A stretch of 64,000 bases of DNA from DSYU01 sp964437595. Its GTDB lineage: Bacteria; Chloroflexota; Anaerolineae; Anaerolineales; Anaerolineaceae. The notes under the pieces were generated by a model, which was given only the letters and a program-made list of their open reading frames with translations, searched no databases and was not told the origin of the DNA. Location of the stretch: positions 34,323 through 98,322 of the forward strand of contig CAYTHO010000007.1 in NCBI GenBank assembly GCA_964437595.1. The letters run 5' to 3'. Shown one piece after another: positions 1 through 8,749 of this stretch (its first letter is position 1; each line of letters starts with the position of its first letter). Made by a program: the position numbers and the translations under genes.

Positions 1-2
1 TT

Positions 3-557
3 ACCGGAAAATCGGCTCACGCGGGCATTGATCATGCGAAAGGGCGCAATGCGATTGCCGAGCTGGCCTATCATGTGCTTGCCGCGCAGGCCCTCACCGA
101 CTATGACCGCGGTACAACCGTAAATGTCGGCGTGGTCAGCGGCGGCACACGCGGTAATATCGTCCCTGCGGAAGCCCAGGCGCTCATCGATTTTCGCATC
201 ACCACGGTTGAGGAGGTGACACGCTTGGAAAACTGGGTCAATGCCCTCTCCCCTATCATCTCTGGCACGACGGTCAGCGCCGCCCTGGCACTCAACCGGC
301 CCCCTATGCCGCGCGATGCAGTGATGGCGCAATCCTTTGAAAAAGCGCAAGCGATCGCCCGGCAGATTGGCCTCGACCTAACCGAGGGCAGTACGGGCGG
401 CGGCTCAGATGCCAACTTTGTCGCTCCATTTGGGCTCCCCGTTCTGGATGGACTGGGCGGCGTTGGCGACGGGGCGCACTCCGAACGCGAATACGTTCTG
501 GTCGATTCGCTTGCCGAGCGCGCGGCACTGCTGGCTGCGCTGCTGCTAAACTGGTAA
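3..557 (+). CDS. M20-family metallopeptidase, C-terminal part (5' end outside window)
   Basis: The reading frame is open from the left edge, so the start and the first metal-binding half are missing. What remains begins inside the M20 dimerisation domain (SAHAGIDHAKGRNAI, then GGTRGNIVPAEAQALIDFRI). It ends with the C-terminal catalytic piece, including GGSDANF and GAHSEREYV, whose His is a usual zinc ligand of the family. The pattern is closest to carboxypeptidase G2/glutamate carboxypeptidase-like enzymes, which remove C-terminal residues from peptides or folyl conjugates; ArgE/DapE-type deacylases are the alternative. The substrate cannot be told from this half. It ends 86 bases before the GH3 gene on the same strand. 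Confidence 0.85.
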   Translation, partial: TGKSAHAGIDHAKGRNAIAELAYHVLAAQALTDYDRGTTVNVGVVSGGTRGNIVPAEAQALIDFRITTVEEVTRLENWVNALSPIISGTTVSAALALNRPPMPRDAVMAQSFEKAQAIARQIGLDLTEGSTGGGSDANFVAPFGLPVLDGLGGVGDGAHSEREYVLVDSLAERAALLAALLLNW

Positions 558-643
558 AGTAGATCTAATCGCAGATTGGGGTCGTTTCGATTACAATTTC
601 ACTTACCCAATACCCAAGATACCCATGTTAAGCGAGGAAAACC

Positions 644-2476
644 ATGTCCCCATCCATACCCGGACCGGAAGCCACCATCCTCACCCAGGATGGTATAACC
701 TTCCGCGATCTTAATAAAAACGGACGACTCGATCCCTACGAAGACCTCCGCCGCCCCATCGAGGAGCGGGTAGATGACCTGCTCTCCCAGATGAACCTGG
801 CCGAAAAGGCCGGGTTGATGTTCCATACCATCATACGGGTTGGCATGGACGGCGGGTTGGTGGAAACCACCGATGCGTATAACCCGCACCCCACCTCACA
901 CTTTATCACCACGCTGCTGATGAATCATTTCAACGTTCACCAGATGCCGGCTCCCCGGCTGGCAGTTAGCTGGCACAACCACCTGCAAAAGCTGGCAGAG
1001 CGCACCCGGCTTGGCATCCCAGTTACCATATCTTCCGACCCGCGCCACGCCTTCTCGCGCAACCCGGGCGCGAGCCACGTTACCGATGCGTTCTCGCGCT
1101 GGCCCGAACCGATTGGCCTGGCTGCTGCCAATGACCCCGGGCTGGTAGAACAGTTCGGCGACATTGCCCGTCAGGAATATTGTGCTGTGGGCATTCGCGC
1201 TGCGCTGCACCCTATGGCTGACCTGTCCACTGAGCCGCGCTGGTCACGCATTAACGGCACGTTTGGCGAAGATGCTGCGCTTTCCGCGCGGATGGTCTCT
1301 GCTTATATTAAAGGATTCCAGGGCGAAGAAATCGGCCCGCACAGCGTATCCTGTATGACCAAGCACTTCCCGGGCGGCGGTCCGCAAAAAGATGGCTTTG
1401 ACCCGCACTTCTCGTACGGCAAAGAGCAGGTTTATCCTGGAAATAACTTCGATTACCATCTGGGCCCCTTCGAGGCTGCTTTCCAGGCCGGGACCGGGCA
1501 GATTATGCCGTATTACGGACAGCCGATTGGACTGCCTATCGAAGAGGTGGGCTTTGGCTATAACAAAGAGGTAATCACCGGCCTGCTGCGCAACAAATAC
1601 GGCTTTGATGGCGTAGTTTGCACGGATTGGGGTCTGGTTTCCCCGCACATCGTTGACGGCAAAGTTTTCATGGAGGCGCGCTGCTGGGGCGTGGAACACC
1701 TGAGCCCTGAGGAACGGGCCCAAAAAGTGATCGAAGCCGGCGCCGACCAGTTTGGCGGCGAAGCCTGCCCTGAATTGATCCTTGCCCTGGTGCAGTGCGG
1801 AAACGTCAGTGAAGAGCGCATCAACCTGTCAGCCAGGCGCTTACTGCGCGATAAATTCCGCCTGGGTCTCTTCGACAATCCTTATATCAACGCAGACTTC
1901 GCCGAGAAAGTTGTAGGCAACGCGGATTTCCGCGCCACGGGCGAGCTAGCCCAGCGCAAGTCTATCGTGATGCTCAAGAAAGACCGGCTGCCGCTCCGCG
2001 AACGCCCGCGCGTATATGTGGAGGGCATCTCTGCCCAGGCCGCAGCAGCGTACAGCGAGGTAGTAGAGCGGGTTGAGGATGCCGAAGTGGCCATCCTGCG
2101 CCTGAACGCACCATTCGAGCAGAAACCACCTGAGATGGGTTTCGCCGCCTGGTTCCACGAAGGCGACCTGGATTTTAAGGGTGCTGAAAAAGCGCGCATC
2201 CTGGCGCTGTTAGAGCGCATTCCCACCATCGTTGCCATCGACCTGGACCGGCCCGCGGTGATTCCCGAGATTGCTCAAAAGGCCGCCGGTCTTCTAGCCA
2301 CCTTTGGTGCTAACGACGGCGCTATCCTGGATGTCGTCTTTGGTCGCTTTGCGCCCACCGGGAAGCTCCCGTTCGAACTGCCCTCCTCGATGGAATCCGT
2401 GCGCCGCCAGAAAACCGATGTACCATATGACTCAGGCGATCCCGTATTCCCCTTTGGATTCGGGTTGACATATTGA
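644..2476 (+). CDS. Glycoside hydrolase family 3 (beta-glucosidase-like)
   Basis: A 610-residue GH3 enzyme, expected to release glucose or a related sugar from the non-reducing end of beta-linked glycosides. It has the GH3 substrate-binding stretch KHFPGGG (K240-H241) and the nucleophile motif CTDWG, with D328 as the predicted catalytic Asp. A C-terminal alpha/beta domain follows, ending in PFGFGLTY. No signal peptide is seen, so it probably acts in the cytoplasm on imported oligosaccharides. The ATG has a good ribosome site (GCGAGGAAAACC). The N-terminus has an unusual DLNKNGRLDPYED stretch, a calcium-binding-like motif also seen in some other GH3 proteins. GH3 membership is firm; exact specificity is not. 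Confidence 0.92.
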   Translation: MSPSIPGPEATILTQDGITFRDLNKNGRLDPYEDLRRPIEERVDDLLSQMNLAEKAGLMFHTIIRVGMDGGLVETTDAYNPHPTSHFITTLLMNHFNVHQMPAPRLAVSWHNHLQKLAERTRLGIPVTISSDPRHAFSRNPGASHVTDAFSRWPEPIGLAAANDPGLVEQFGDIARQEYCAVGIRAALHPMADLSTEPRWSRINGTFGEDAALSARMVSAYIKGFQGEEIGPHSVSCMTKHFPGGGPQKDGFDPHFSYGKEQVYPGNNFDYHLGPFEAAFQAGTGQIMPYYGQPIGLPIEEVGFGYNKEVITGLLRNKYGFDGVVCTDWGLVSPHIVDGKVFMEARCWGVEHLSPEERAQKVIEAGADQFGGEACPELILALVQCGNVSEERINLSARRLLRDKFRLGLFDNPYINADFAEKVVGNADFRATGELAQRKSIVMLKKDRLPLRERPRVYVEGISAQAAAAYSEVVERVEDAEVAILRLNAPFEQKPPEMGFAAWFHEGDLDFKGAEKARILALLERIPTIVAIDLDRPAVIPEIAQKAAGLLATFGANDGAILDVVFGRFAPTGKLPFELPSSMESVRRQKTDVPYDSGDPVFPFGFGLTY

Positions 2477-2492
2477 ACCATTTTAGAATGCA

Positions 2493-2538
2493 ATGCAGCA
2501 CTCTCGGCGCGGGTAAATCTGCGCCGGGAGTGCTGCAT
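2493..2538. terminator. Hairpin between convergent genes
   Basis: Arms ATGCAGCACTC-t-CGGCGC and GCGCCG-g-GAGTGCTGCAT pair over 17 positions around a 10-base loop, with one mismatch. It sits between the stops of the GH3 gene (+) and the lipoprotein gene (-), so it can serve both. Neither side has a long T-run. Confidence 0.7.
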
Positions 2539-2552
2539 ATCGGATACAGTTT

Positions 2553-3308
2553 CTAGGCACCGGCGCGTTCCGTTAGCAAGGTAATCAGCGGCTCCACGAA
2601 CATCGTGTTCATCCCGCCACCGCGCATTCCACCCAGACCGCCGGGGCGAGCATGGGGCGTTCCCTGCGCATTCTGCGCATCCGGCATCTGCCAACCGCCC
2701 GGCATGTCACCCCCTGGCACACCACCACTTGGCATTCCGCCACCTGGCACACCACCCCCCGGCATTTCCCCCCCAGGGAAACCGCCGCCCTGGTCACCCT
2801 GACCATTTTGGCCGCTGCGGCCCGACCCCGACTGCGCCTGGCGCGTCGCCAGTCGATTCGCATCCATCGTTGGCATCTGCTGCATCTTGATTCCATATTT
2901 TTCCATCAGTGCCTGAGTATCTTCTGGCTTCATGCTCATATCCTGAATTGCCTTCACCTGCTCAGCCGTCATGGTCTCTTCAATTTGCTCATACAGCGCA
3001 TTGATTTCCTCGATAGAAGCGTTTTCGCTGGCGCTCAGGCTTTTTACCGCTTTCCATAGCGGCAGAAGCTCCGCAGCCTGCTCCGCTGTGACTGCGTTGG
3101 CAGTGTCCTCTAACATCAGCGTCCCCAATGCCAGCTTCCCCGAAACCGGCATATTACCGAAATCAGGCGATTGACCCGGCTGCCCGGGCTGATTCGCCTG
3201 CGCCGCCTCGGGTGTTGCGCTGGCCCCGGGGAGCTGGATGCTCGAACAGGCTGACAGTACCAGGGTAACCACTACAACGATAAAAAGGTAACTGATTCTC
3301 TTGTACAT
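2553..3308 (-). CDS. Lipoprotein with Gly/Met/Pro-rich repeat domain
   Basis: A 251-residue protein with a lipoprotein signal (hydrophobic 6-19, lipobox LSAC). A helical middle region (about 60-145) is rich in charged residues. A low-complexity part (about 155-215) is built from GGGxPGG units such as FPGGEMPGG and VPGGDMPGG. It is the last gene of the five-adaptor export operon, 88 bases after the ATPase. Two adaptors of the same operon end in similar FPGGG/GGGM tails, which suggests a shared binding property or partner. No domain of known function was recognised. Expected location: outer face of the cytoplasmic membrane. Confidence 0.8.
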   Translation of the reverse strand: MYKRISYLFIVVVVTLVLSACSSIQLPGASATPEAAQANQPGQPGQSPDFGNMPVSGKLALGTLMLEDTANAVTAEQAAELLPLWKAVKSLSASENASIEEINALYEQIEETMTAEQVKAIQDMSMKPEDTQALMEKYGIKMQQMPTMDANRLATRQAQSGSGRSGQNGQGDQGGGFPGGEMPGGGVPGGGMPSGGVPGGDMPGGWQMPDAQNAQGTPHARPGGLGGMRGGGMNTMFVEPLITLLTERAGA

Positions 3309-3395
3309 ATCGACAGATTCGTTTCCTTTATATTAAGATTCCTAACGCTTTGTTTGCCAGACGCGATTTCCAAAACTGCACCTGCCCGCGCGCGC

Positions 3396-4166
3396 TCACT
3401 CACTCGCCGCACTTTTCTCTCCCACCGGATATTCCACCCCGGTTGCGTTCTGCCAGGTGACCCGTCGCCCATTCATCTGGTCCGAGAACAGCTTTCCATC
3501 GCGGACCATGATGATGCGTTCTGTGTGGTGGGCGATATCCGGCTCGTGCGTCACCATCACAATCGTCCGCCCGCGGTCATGCAGATCGTGGAGCAGGGCA
3601 AGGATTTCCTCACTCGAATGTGTATCCAGGTTGCCAGTGGGCTCATCAGCCAGCAGCAGCACGGGGTCGTTGACCAGAGCGCGAGCGATAGCGACACGCT
3701 GCTGCTGCCCACCCGATAGCTCGCTGGGCAGGTGATGTACCCGTTCTTTCAACCCTACGCTTTCCAGTGCTGCCAGGGCAATTTCCTTGCGCTCCGCTGG
3801 GCTGATCTGATTTTCACGGCGGTAAATCATGGGCATGATGACGTTATCCAGCGCGGTTGCGCGGGACAACAGGTTGAAGGATTGGAAAACAAATCCCAGC
3901 TTCAGGCTACGGATGAAAGCCAGTTCCTTTCTCGAATACTCGCTGACGTCTTCGCCGTCGAGGATGTATTTTCCCTCCGTGGGCCGGTCCAGGCAGGCCA
4001 GAATATTCATCAAAGTGCTTTTCCCCGAGCCGCTGGGGCCCATGATGGCTACAAACTCGCCCGGGTAGATCTTGATGCTGATGCCATTGACCGCCGCAAC
4101 CTCTGCGTCCCCGGAGCCGTACACCTTTTTCAAATCGACCGTCTCGATAATTGGTTGTTTTTCCAT
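3396..4166 (-). CDS. ABC transporter ATP-binding protein, MacB/LolD type
   Basis: A 256-residue ATPase of the LolD/MacB/FtsE group that powers FtsX-like permeases. Walker A GPSGSGKST is at 43-51, the signature LSGGQ at 150-154, Walker B LLLADE ends at E175, and the H-loop His is in VTHEPD. All catalytic residues are present. It lies 25 bases downstream of an adaptor gene and is the only ATPase in this operon, so it presumably works with the permease at 8750-9985. The ATG has the ribosome site GAGGCAGAC. The tail after residue 225 is longer than in LolD. Confidence 0.93.
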   Translation of the reverse strand: MEKQPIIETVDLKKVYGSGDAEVAAVNGISIKIYPGEFVAIMGPSGSGKSTLMNILACLDRPTEGKYILDGEDVSEYSRKELAFIRSLKLGFVFQSFNLLSRATALDNVIMPMIYRRENQISPAERKEIALAALESVGLKERVHHLPSELSGGQQQRVAIARALVNDPVLLLADEPTGNLDTHSSEEILALLHDLHDRGRTIVMVTHEPDIAHHTERIIMVRDGKLFSDQMNGRRVTWQNATGVEYPVGEKSAASE

Positions 4167-4191
4167 GTCTGCCTCTATTGGGTCTATACCC

Positions 4192-5625
4192 TTACCTGGT
4201 CTGTGTCGTTCCGGTAGAAACCGTGTCGCCCAGTTTTACCCCGCTTTTGATTTCTACGTAGGTATCATCCTGCAAACCAACCTCTACTACTTTCATCTTG
4301 GGTTTCCCGTCCGTGCCCACCACGAAAACTGCGTAAGTGCCTTCCCCCAGGTCGCGTAGCGCCTGCGGTGGGACCAGCAGCACGTTCTCTGCCGAAGCTT
4401 GCAGCAGCGTAACCGTACCGGTCAAACCTTTCAGCAGGCGGGCGCTTGCATCCTCATCACGCAATACCAACTGGATCACACCCGTCGCCACCTGATACTG
4501 GCCCGAAGTGGTCAGGGATGGATCGATACGTATAACTTTGCCTTTGAAGGTATGATCCGGCAACGCATCAAAAACCACCTCAGCTTCCTGGTCAATGGCA
4601 ACATGATCCATGTCCGATTCGTCCACGCTGAAATCCACCAACGGGTGCGCCAGGTCGGCAATGGTGATAAACGTATCCGTTCCAACACTATCACCAGCCA
4701 GACCAGCTACCGAAAGGATGGTGCCATCGAAAGGAGCCACAATGGTGGCGCCAGCCAGGGTTTCTTTTGCCGTATCTACCTTTAGCTGGGCGCTGGAAAC
4801 CGTGTTTTCAGCAGTCGCCAACTCGATTGGGTCGATGCCGTTATTCTTTATCAGCAAATCCAGCGTGGCCTTTGCCTCGACCAGGTCTGCTTCAGCAACC
4901 GCCAGAACAGCCTGGGAAGAAGAAACCTCGTAATCCGTGTACCCGGCACAGTATTCGTAATTGGTTTTGGCCTGTGCAACAATGTTCTTCTGCGGCAATA
5001 TGGTGTTTTTATAGTAACTGGCATCGCCGCCGCCATCCCCCAGCGATTCGAGATACTCCTGCGCGTGCACGTAGGTGAAGTAATAGGCTTCCAACGTGTC
5101 CTTATCACAGCGCTCCCAGCCTTTCTGGACAACCTCCGACTTTGCATCAGTCACGGCTTTTTCCGCCTGCACTACCGCCAACTGCGCGTCAGCCAGGTTG
5201 GAAGCCGCGCTTTGATTCAGCGTGTCCAGTTCCTGCTGAGCGGCGTTCAATGCTTGCTGCGCTGTGTTGATATCATCCTGTAGTTCGCTCAGATTCGACA
5301 GCTCAGCCAGCACATCGCCTTTCTTCACTGTATCGCTGACCTGAACATAAACATCTGCCACAGTGCCTGCAGCAGAAAAGGCCAGGTTCTTTTCCTGACC
5401 CGCCGCCAGCGTACCCGAACCGGTGACAGACAGGTTTATACTACCCTGGATCACCTGCGCGGTGTACAGCGTTTCCGTTGTGGTCTGTTCGGTTTGGCCT
5501 GGCTGCTGCGTCCAGAAATAAACTCCTGCGCCTCCGGCAGCGATTAACAGTACAACCAACGCTGCTAAAATCCAGATTCTTCTGGTTTTTGACCGTTTTT
5601 CCCTGATGGTTAACGTTTTCTTCAT
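4192..5625 (-). CDS. HlyD/MacA-type adaptor, paralog 5 of the operon
   Basis: A membrane-anchored periplasmic/extracytoplasmic adaptor (477 residues from the chosen ATG). It has a basic N-terminus and one membrane helix (about 17-38), then a lipoyl half (GSGTLAAGQEKNLAFSAAGT), a long alpha-hairpin (about 110-280), the second lipoyl half (ATIVAPFDGTILSVAG) and a beta-barrel with C-terminal domain. Such proteins bridge a MacB-like permease to its substrate or outer partner. The hairpin carries two cysteines, C173 (ERCDKD) and C226 (YEYCAGYTD), matched in the four sister proteins. The start is placed at the ATG behind GGAGATCGTG; a TTG 12 bases upstream is less likely. Confidence 0.9.
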   Translation of the reverse strand: MKKTLTIREKRSKTRRIWILAALVVLLIAAGGAGVYFWTQQPGQTEQTTTETLYTAQVIQGSINLSVTGSGTLAAGQEKNLAFSAAGTVADVYVQVSDTVKKGDVLAELSNLSELQDDINTAQQALNAAQQELDTLNQSAASNLADAQLAVVQAEKAVTDAKSEVVQKGWERCDKDTLEAYYFTYVHAQEYLESLGDGGGDASYYKNTILPQKNIVAQAKTNYEYCAGYTDYEVSSSQAVLAVAEADLVEAKATLDLLIKNNGIDPIELATAENTVSSAQLKVDTAKETLAGATIVAPFDGTILSVAGLAGDSVGTDTFITIADLAHPLVDFSVDESDMDHVAIDQEAEVVFDALPDHTFKGKVIRIDPSLTTSGQYQVATGVIQLVLRDEDASARLLKGLTGTVTLLQASAENVLLVPPQALRDLGEGTYAVFVVGTDGKPKMKVVEVGLQDDTYVEIKSGVKLGDTVSTGTTQTR

Positions 5626-5675
5626 CACGATCTCCAAAACCCTAAAAATGAACTCTACCTGTCCAGCACACTATC

Positions 5676-7136
5676 CTATTTGTCTTCGATCTGGCTGGTG
5701 ATAATCTTCTCACCCTCCAACAGGCCGCTGGTGATCTCCGCCGAGGCCACCGTGCGCAAGCCAATGACCACTTCACGCTTCTCCGGCTGGCCCTGCGCAT
5801 TCAGCACGTACACGTACGCCGCCTGACCATCTGGCTCGTATAAGGCCTGGGCCGGGGCGATCAGCGCATTCCTGGCCTGTTTGCAGGTCACCTCAACGGA
5901 TGCGGTCAACCCGACAGACAGTTTTTTTCCGGCTGCCGACTGTTCTTTTTGAAGATCAATCAGCCCCTGCGCCATGCTCACACTGTTAACCGTTACCAAC
6001 ACCGGTGAAACCTGAATCACGGTTCCTGGAAAGGTTTCACCGAGAAAGCTGTCAAAGGTCACATCTGCTGCGCAGCCAACGGCGAAATTTTCCAGGTCTG
6101 TTTCATCAATATTCACCCGAACCTGCGGCTGTTCCAAATCGGCCACGGTGATAAACGTTCCAGTACTCACCGTGTCTCCAACCTTGCCGTTGACCCTGGT
6201 GACCGTCCCATTCATGGGAGCGGTAATGGTGGTTCCAGCCAGCTGGCTTTGGGCCTTTGCTAGCTGCAGTTTTGCGTTATCCAGCGCGGCCTGTGCAATT
6301 TCTACCACGGTGGCATCGACACCGGAGCTGGCCTGAAGTTTTTCGTACTTCGCTTTGGCCTGCTCCAGCTTTGCTTTGGCAAGCTGCAAATCGGCCTGGG
6401 AAGAGGCAATTTCCTGGTCGGTATAGCCCTGGCAGTAGGTGTAATTGGCATAGGCCTGATTACGTTTCTTGCGCAGGGGGGTCAAGTTCTGCAAGATATA
6501 ATCCCGCCCATAACCGGTCTCCGGGTCATTCAAGCGACCTTCCCACAGGTCCACATCCTTTTGGGCATACAGGTACTCGAAGTAATATTCCTGTGTCTTG
6601 CCCGGCATGCAGCGCGCATCTCCTTTTTCATGTGCGTTCGCCTGGGCATCCGCGTAGGCTTGTTGAGCAGCTGCCTGGTCGGCCATGGCCTGGGCCAGCG
6701 CACCCGCCGAGTTGTTCTGCAAATCATCCAGCTCGCGCTGCGCCACCTGCACGGCCAGCGTCTGGTCCAGAATGGTCTGTTTCAGCGTTTCCGTGTCTCC
6801 CAGCGTGGCCAACACCTGCCCTTGCTTAACCATATCGCCAGGTTCCACGTTCAGCGTGGATACTGTTTCCTCAACGGAGAAGACCAGGTCGACGGACTGG
6901 GCTGTTATTACCGTGCCGGTTCCCGACACAACCACGGACAGGTCGCTGCGCCGGACGGTCGTTGTTTTATAGGCGGCAGCCGCTCCAGTGGGCGTCGCCG
7001 CAGCCTGCCCGATCGTGATTTCACCTGCCTGCACTTTTGTCCAGACGAAGAACGCAATCACAGCGATGACAACCAGAGCCAGGGCTGACAGAAGGAAACC
7101 TTTACCTTTCATAGGGTGTTTATGCTTTGCGATCAT
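5676..7136 (-). CDS. HlyD/MacA-type adaptor, paralog 4 of the operon
   Basis: A 486-residue adaptor with one N-terminal membrane helix (about 14-33), split lipoyl domain, long coiled-coil hairpin (about 115-300) and beta-barrel domain. The hairpin has the conserved cysteines C176 (ARCMPGK) and C235 (YTYCQGYTD), here 59 residues apart. Two further cysteines lie in the barrel region (VGCAADV, EVTCKQ) and are not shared by the sisters. The ribosome site is GAGGTTTTGA. It lies 38 bases before the next adaptor gene, in line with co-transcription. Confidence 0.9.
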   Translation of the reverse strand: MIAKHKHPMKGKGFLLSALALVVIAVIAFFVWTKVQAGEITIGQAAATPTGAAAAYKTTTVRRSDLSVVVSGTGTVITAQSVDLVFSVEETVSTLNVEPGDMVKQGQVLATLGDTETLKQTILDQTLAVQVAQRELDDLQNNSAGALAQAMADQAAAQQAYADAQANAHEKGDARCMPGKTQEYYFEYLYAQKDVDLWEGRLNDPETGYGRDYILQNLTPLRKKRNQAYANYTYCQGYTDQEIASSQADLQLAKAKLEQAKAKYEKLQASSGVDATVVEIAQAALDNAKLQLAKAQSQLAGTTITAPMNGTVTRVNGKVGDTVSTGTFITVADLEQPQVRVNIDETDLENFAVGCAADVTFDSFLGETFPGTVIQVSPVLVTVNSVSMAQGLIDLQKEQSAAGKKLSVGLTASVEVTCKQARNALIAPAQALYEPDGQAAYVYVLNAQGQPEKREVVIGLRTVASAEITSGLLEGEKIITSQIEDK

Positions 7137-7185
7137 TCAAAACCTCATTCCATCTTTTCATGTTCCTCTGCATTCACTGCCTGGT

Positions 7186-8676
7186 TCACGGCATCCTGCC
7201 ACCGCCGCCGTCCATAAACATTCCCCCACCAGGGAAACCGCTGTCTTCGTTAACCTTTACTTTGACCCGAACAATATCGCCTTCACTCAAGCCAGCGGTA
7301 ATCTCAGCGTAACTGTCGTTTTGCAGGCCCACGGAAACGATTTGCTGGGTTACCTGCCCATCGCTCCCTACCAGGCTGACTAAATAATCGCCGCTGCTCA
7401 GCTGTTTTAGAGCATCCACCGGAACGAGCAGTACGTTCGCCGCCCCTTTGCCGGTGATCGTGACAGTCGCGCTCAGCCCTAACTGCAGTGATTCAAAAGT
7501 GGAAGCATATTCTTCGTCCAGCGTCACTTGCCCGGAGGCCGCCCGGAAAGGACCAAAAGCAATCATCTGCGGGTTAGCTAACGAGACCTTTCCCGAAAAT
7601 GACTGGCCTGCCAGAGCGGTAAACGTTACCACCGCCGGATTGCCTACTACCAACTGCCCCATGTCGGTTTCATCCAGAGAGACTGTAACGGTAGGATGGT
7701 TGACATCGGAAATGGTTATGAATGTAGAAGTATCAACGATGGCACCTATTGAGCCCGCAAGGGTAGTAACCTTTCCATCGATCGGAGCGATCAGGGTTGT
7801 ACCATCCAAGGCTTCCTGCGCGGAATCCGCCTGGGTTTGCGCGGCTTCCACCCTCGTTTCCAGCCTTGAAAGCATATCCGGGTCGATCCCCGCGGATTCC
7901 TCGAGCGTTTCGTATGTATTCTCTGCTTCCTGGAGTGCTACTTTCGCAACCTCCAGAGTCGACTCGGCGCTGAGCTTTTCCGTGGCTGTGTACGCACTGC
8001 AGTAGGAGTAGTTAGCTACGGCTGTATCGTGATCGTAACCGGCGATAACGACTTCCTCCGAAGAGGGGTCGATCAGATACAAAGCATTCAGCTTTTCGGT
8101 GGCCTGCGCCAGAGCAGTTTTGTATTTGTTGAACAGCTCTGGAGTGCAGCGGGCAAGTTCTGTACGCTGGCTGTCGCTGAGGGCTTCATCGTATGCGTTC
8201 TGAGCATTCACCAGATCCTGGTATGCCTTTGCCAGGCTAGAGCCGCCTTTCTTTTGTAAATCCGCCAATTCTTGCTGGGCCTGGAGCAGGCTGGCCTGGG
8301 CGGATGCCAGGTTGGCTTCCAGGTCTTTGGCCTTTTCCAGTCGCGCCAGCACATCGCCTGCCTTGACTCTATCGCCTAGATTCACATTAAGCTCGGAGAC
8401 CCTACCGCTGGTAGAAAAGCTCAAGTTTACCGCCTGGTTGGAAACTAAAGTCCCCGAGCCGCTCGCGGTGATCTGGATGCTGCCGCGTTCTACGGTCACA
8501 TCTTTGGTGGTAGACCCTGCCTGGGCGACTGCCTGCGCCTGGGTGTTCTTGCCCAGAAAATACCAGGCCGATCCCGCACCAATAACCAGCACCAGCAGGC
8601 TTACCAGGATCACCCGGCCCAGCTTCCCGGCCTGCTTTTGTTTGTTATACGATCCCAATGCTGCTTGCGTGCCCAT
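7186..8676 (-). CDS. HlyD/MacA-type adaptor with Gly/Met-rich tail, paralog 3
   Basis: A 496-residue adaptor of the same fold: membrane helix near 20-40, lipoyl halves (SGSGTLVSNQAVNLSFSTSG and TLIAPIDGKVTTLAG), hairpin, barrel. The hairpin cysteines are C177 (ARCTPE) and C226 (YSYCSAYTA). The protein ends in a Gly/Met-rich tail (FPGGGMFMDGGGG) that resembles the tail of paralog 1 and the repeats of the operon lipoprotein. I chose the ATG behind GGAGGGATTTG; the upstream in-frame start adds five residues and has no ribosome site. It follows the permease gene. Confidence 0.9.
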   Translation of the reverse strand: MGTQAALGSYNKQKQAGKLGRVILVSLLVLVIGAGSAWYFLGKNTQAQAVAQAGSTTKDVTVERGSIQITASGSGTLVSNQAVNLSFSTSGRVSELNVNLGDRVKAGDVLARLEKAKDLEANLASAQASLLQAQQELADLQKKGGSSLAKAYQDLVNAQNAYDEALSDSQRTELARCTPELFNKYKTALAQATEKLNALYLIDPSSEEVVIAGYDHDTAVANYSYCSAYTATEKLSAESTLEVAKVALQEAENTYETLEESAGIDPDMLSRLETRVEAAQTQADSAQEALDGTTLIAPIDGKVTTLAGSIGAIVDTSTFITISDVNHPTVTVSLDETDMGQLVVGNPAVVTFTALAGQSFSGKVSLANPQMIAFGPFRAASGQVTLDEEYASTFESLQLGLSATVTITGKGAANVLLVPVDALKQLSSGDYLVSLVGSDGQVTQQIVSVGLQNDSYAEITAGLSEGDIVRVKVKVNEDSGFPGGGMFMDGGGGRMP

Positions 8677-8749
8677 CAAATCCCTCCACAACCTATCGAG
8701 CGTTGTTTGTTATCCGATTGATTTGTCTCTTCCACGAATGAATAAAGCC

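Noticed and set aside
2690..2800. GC-rich short repeats, first read as a non-coding repeat
   Set aside because: They are in frame within the lipoprotein gene and encode its GGGxPGG units.
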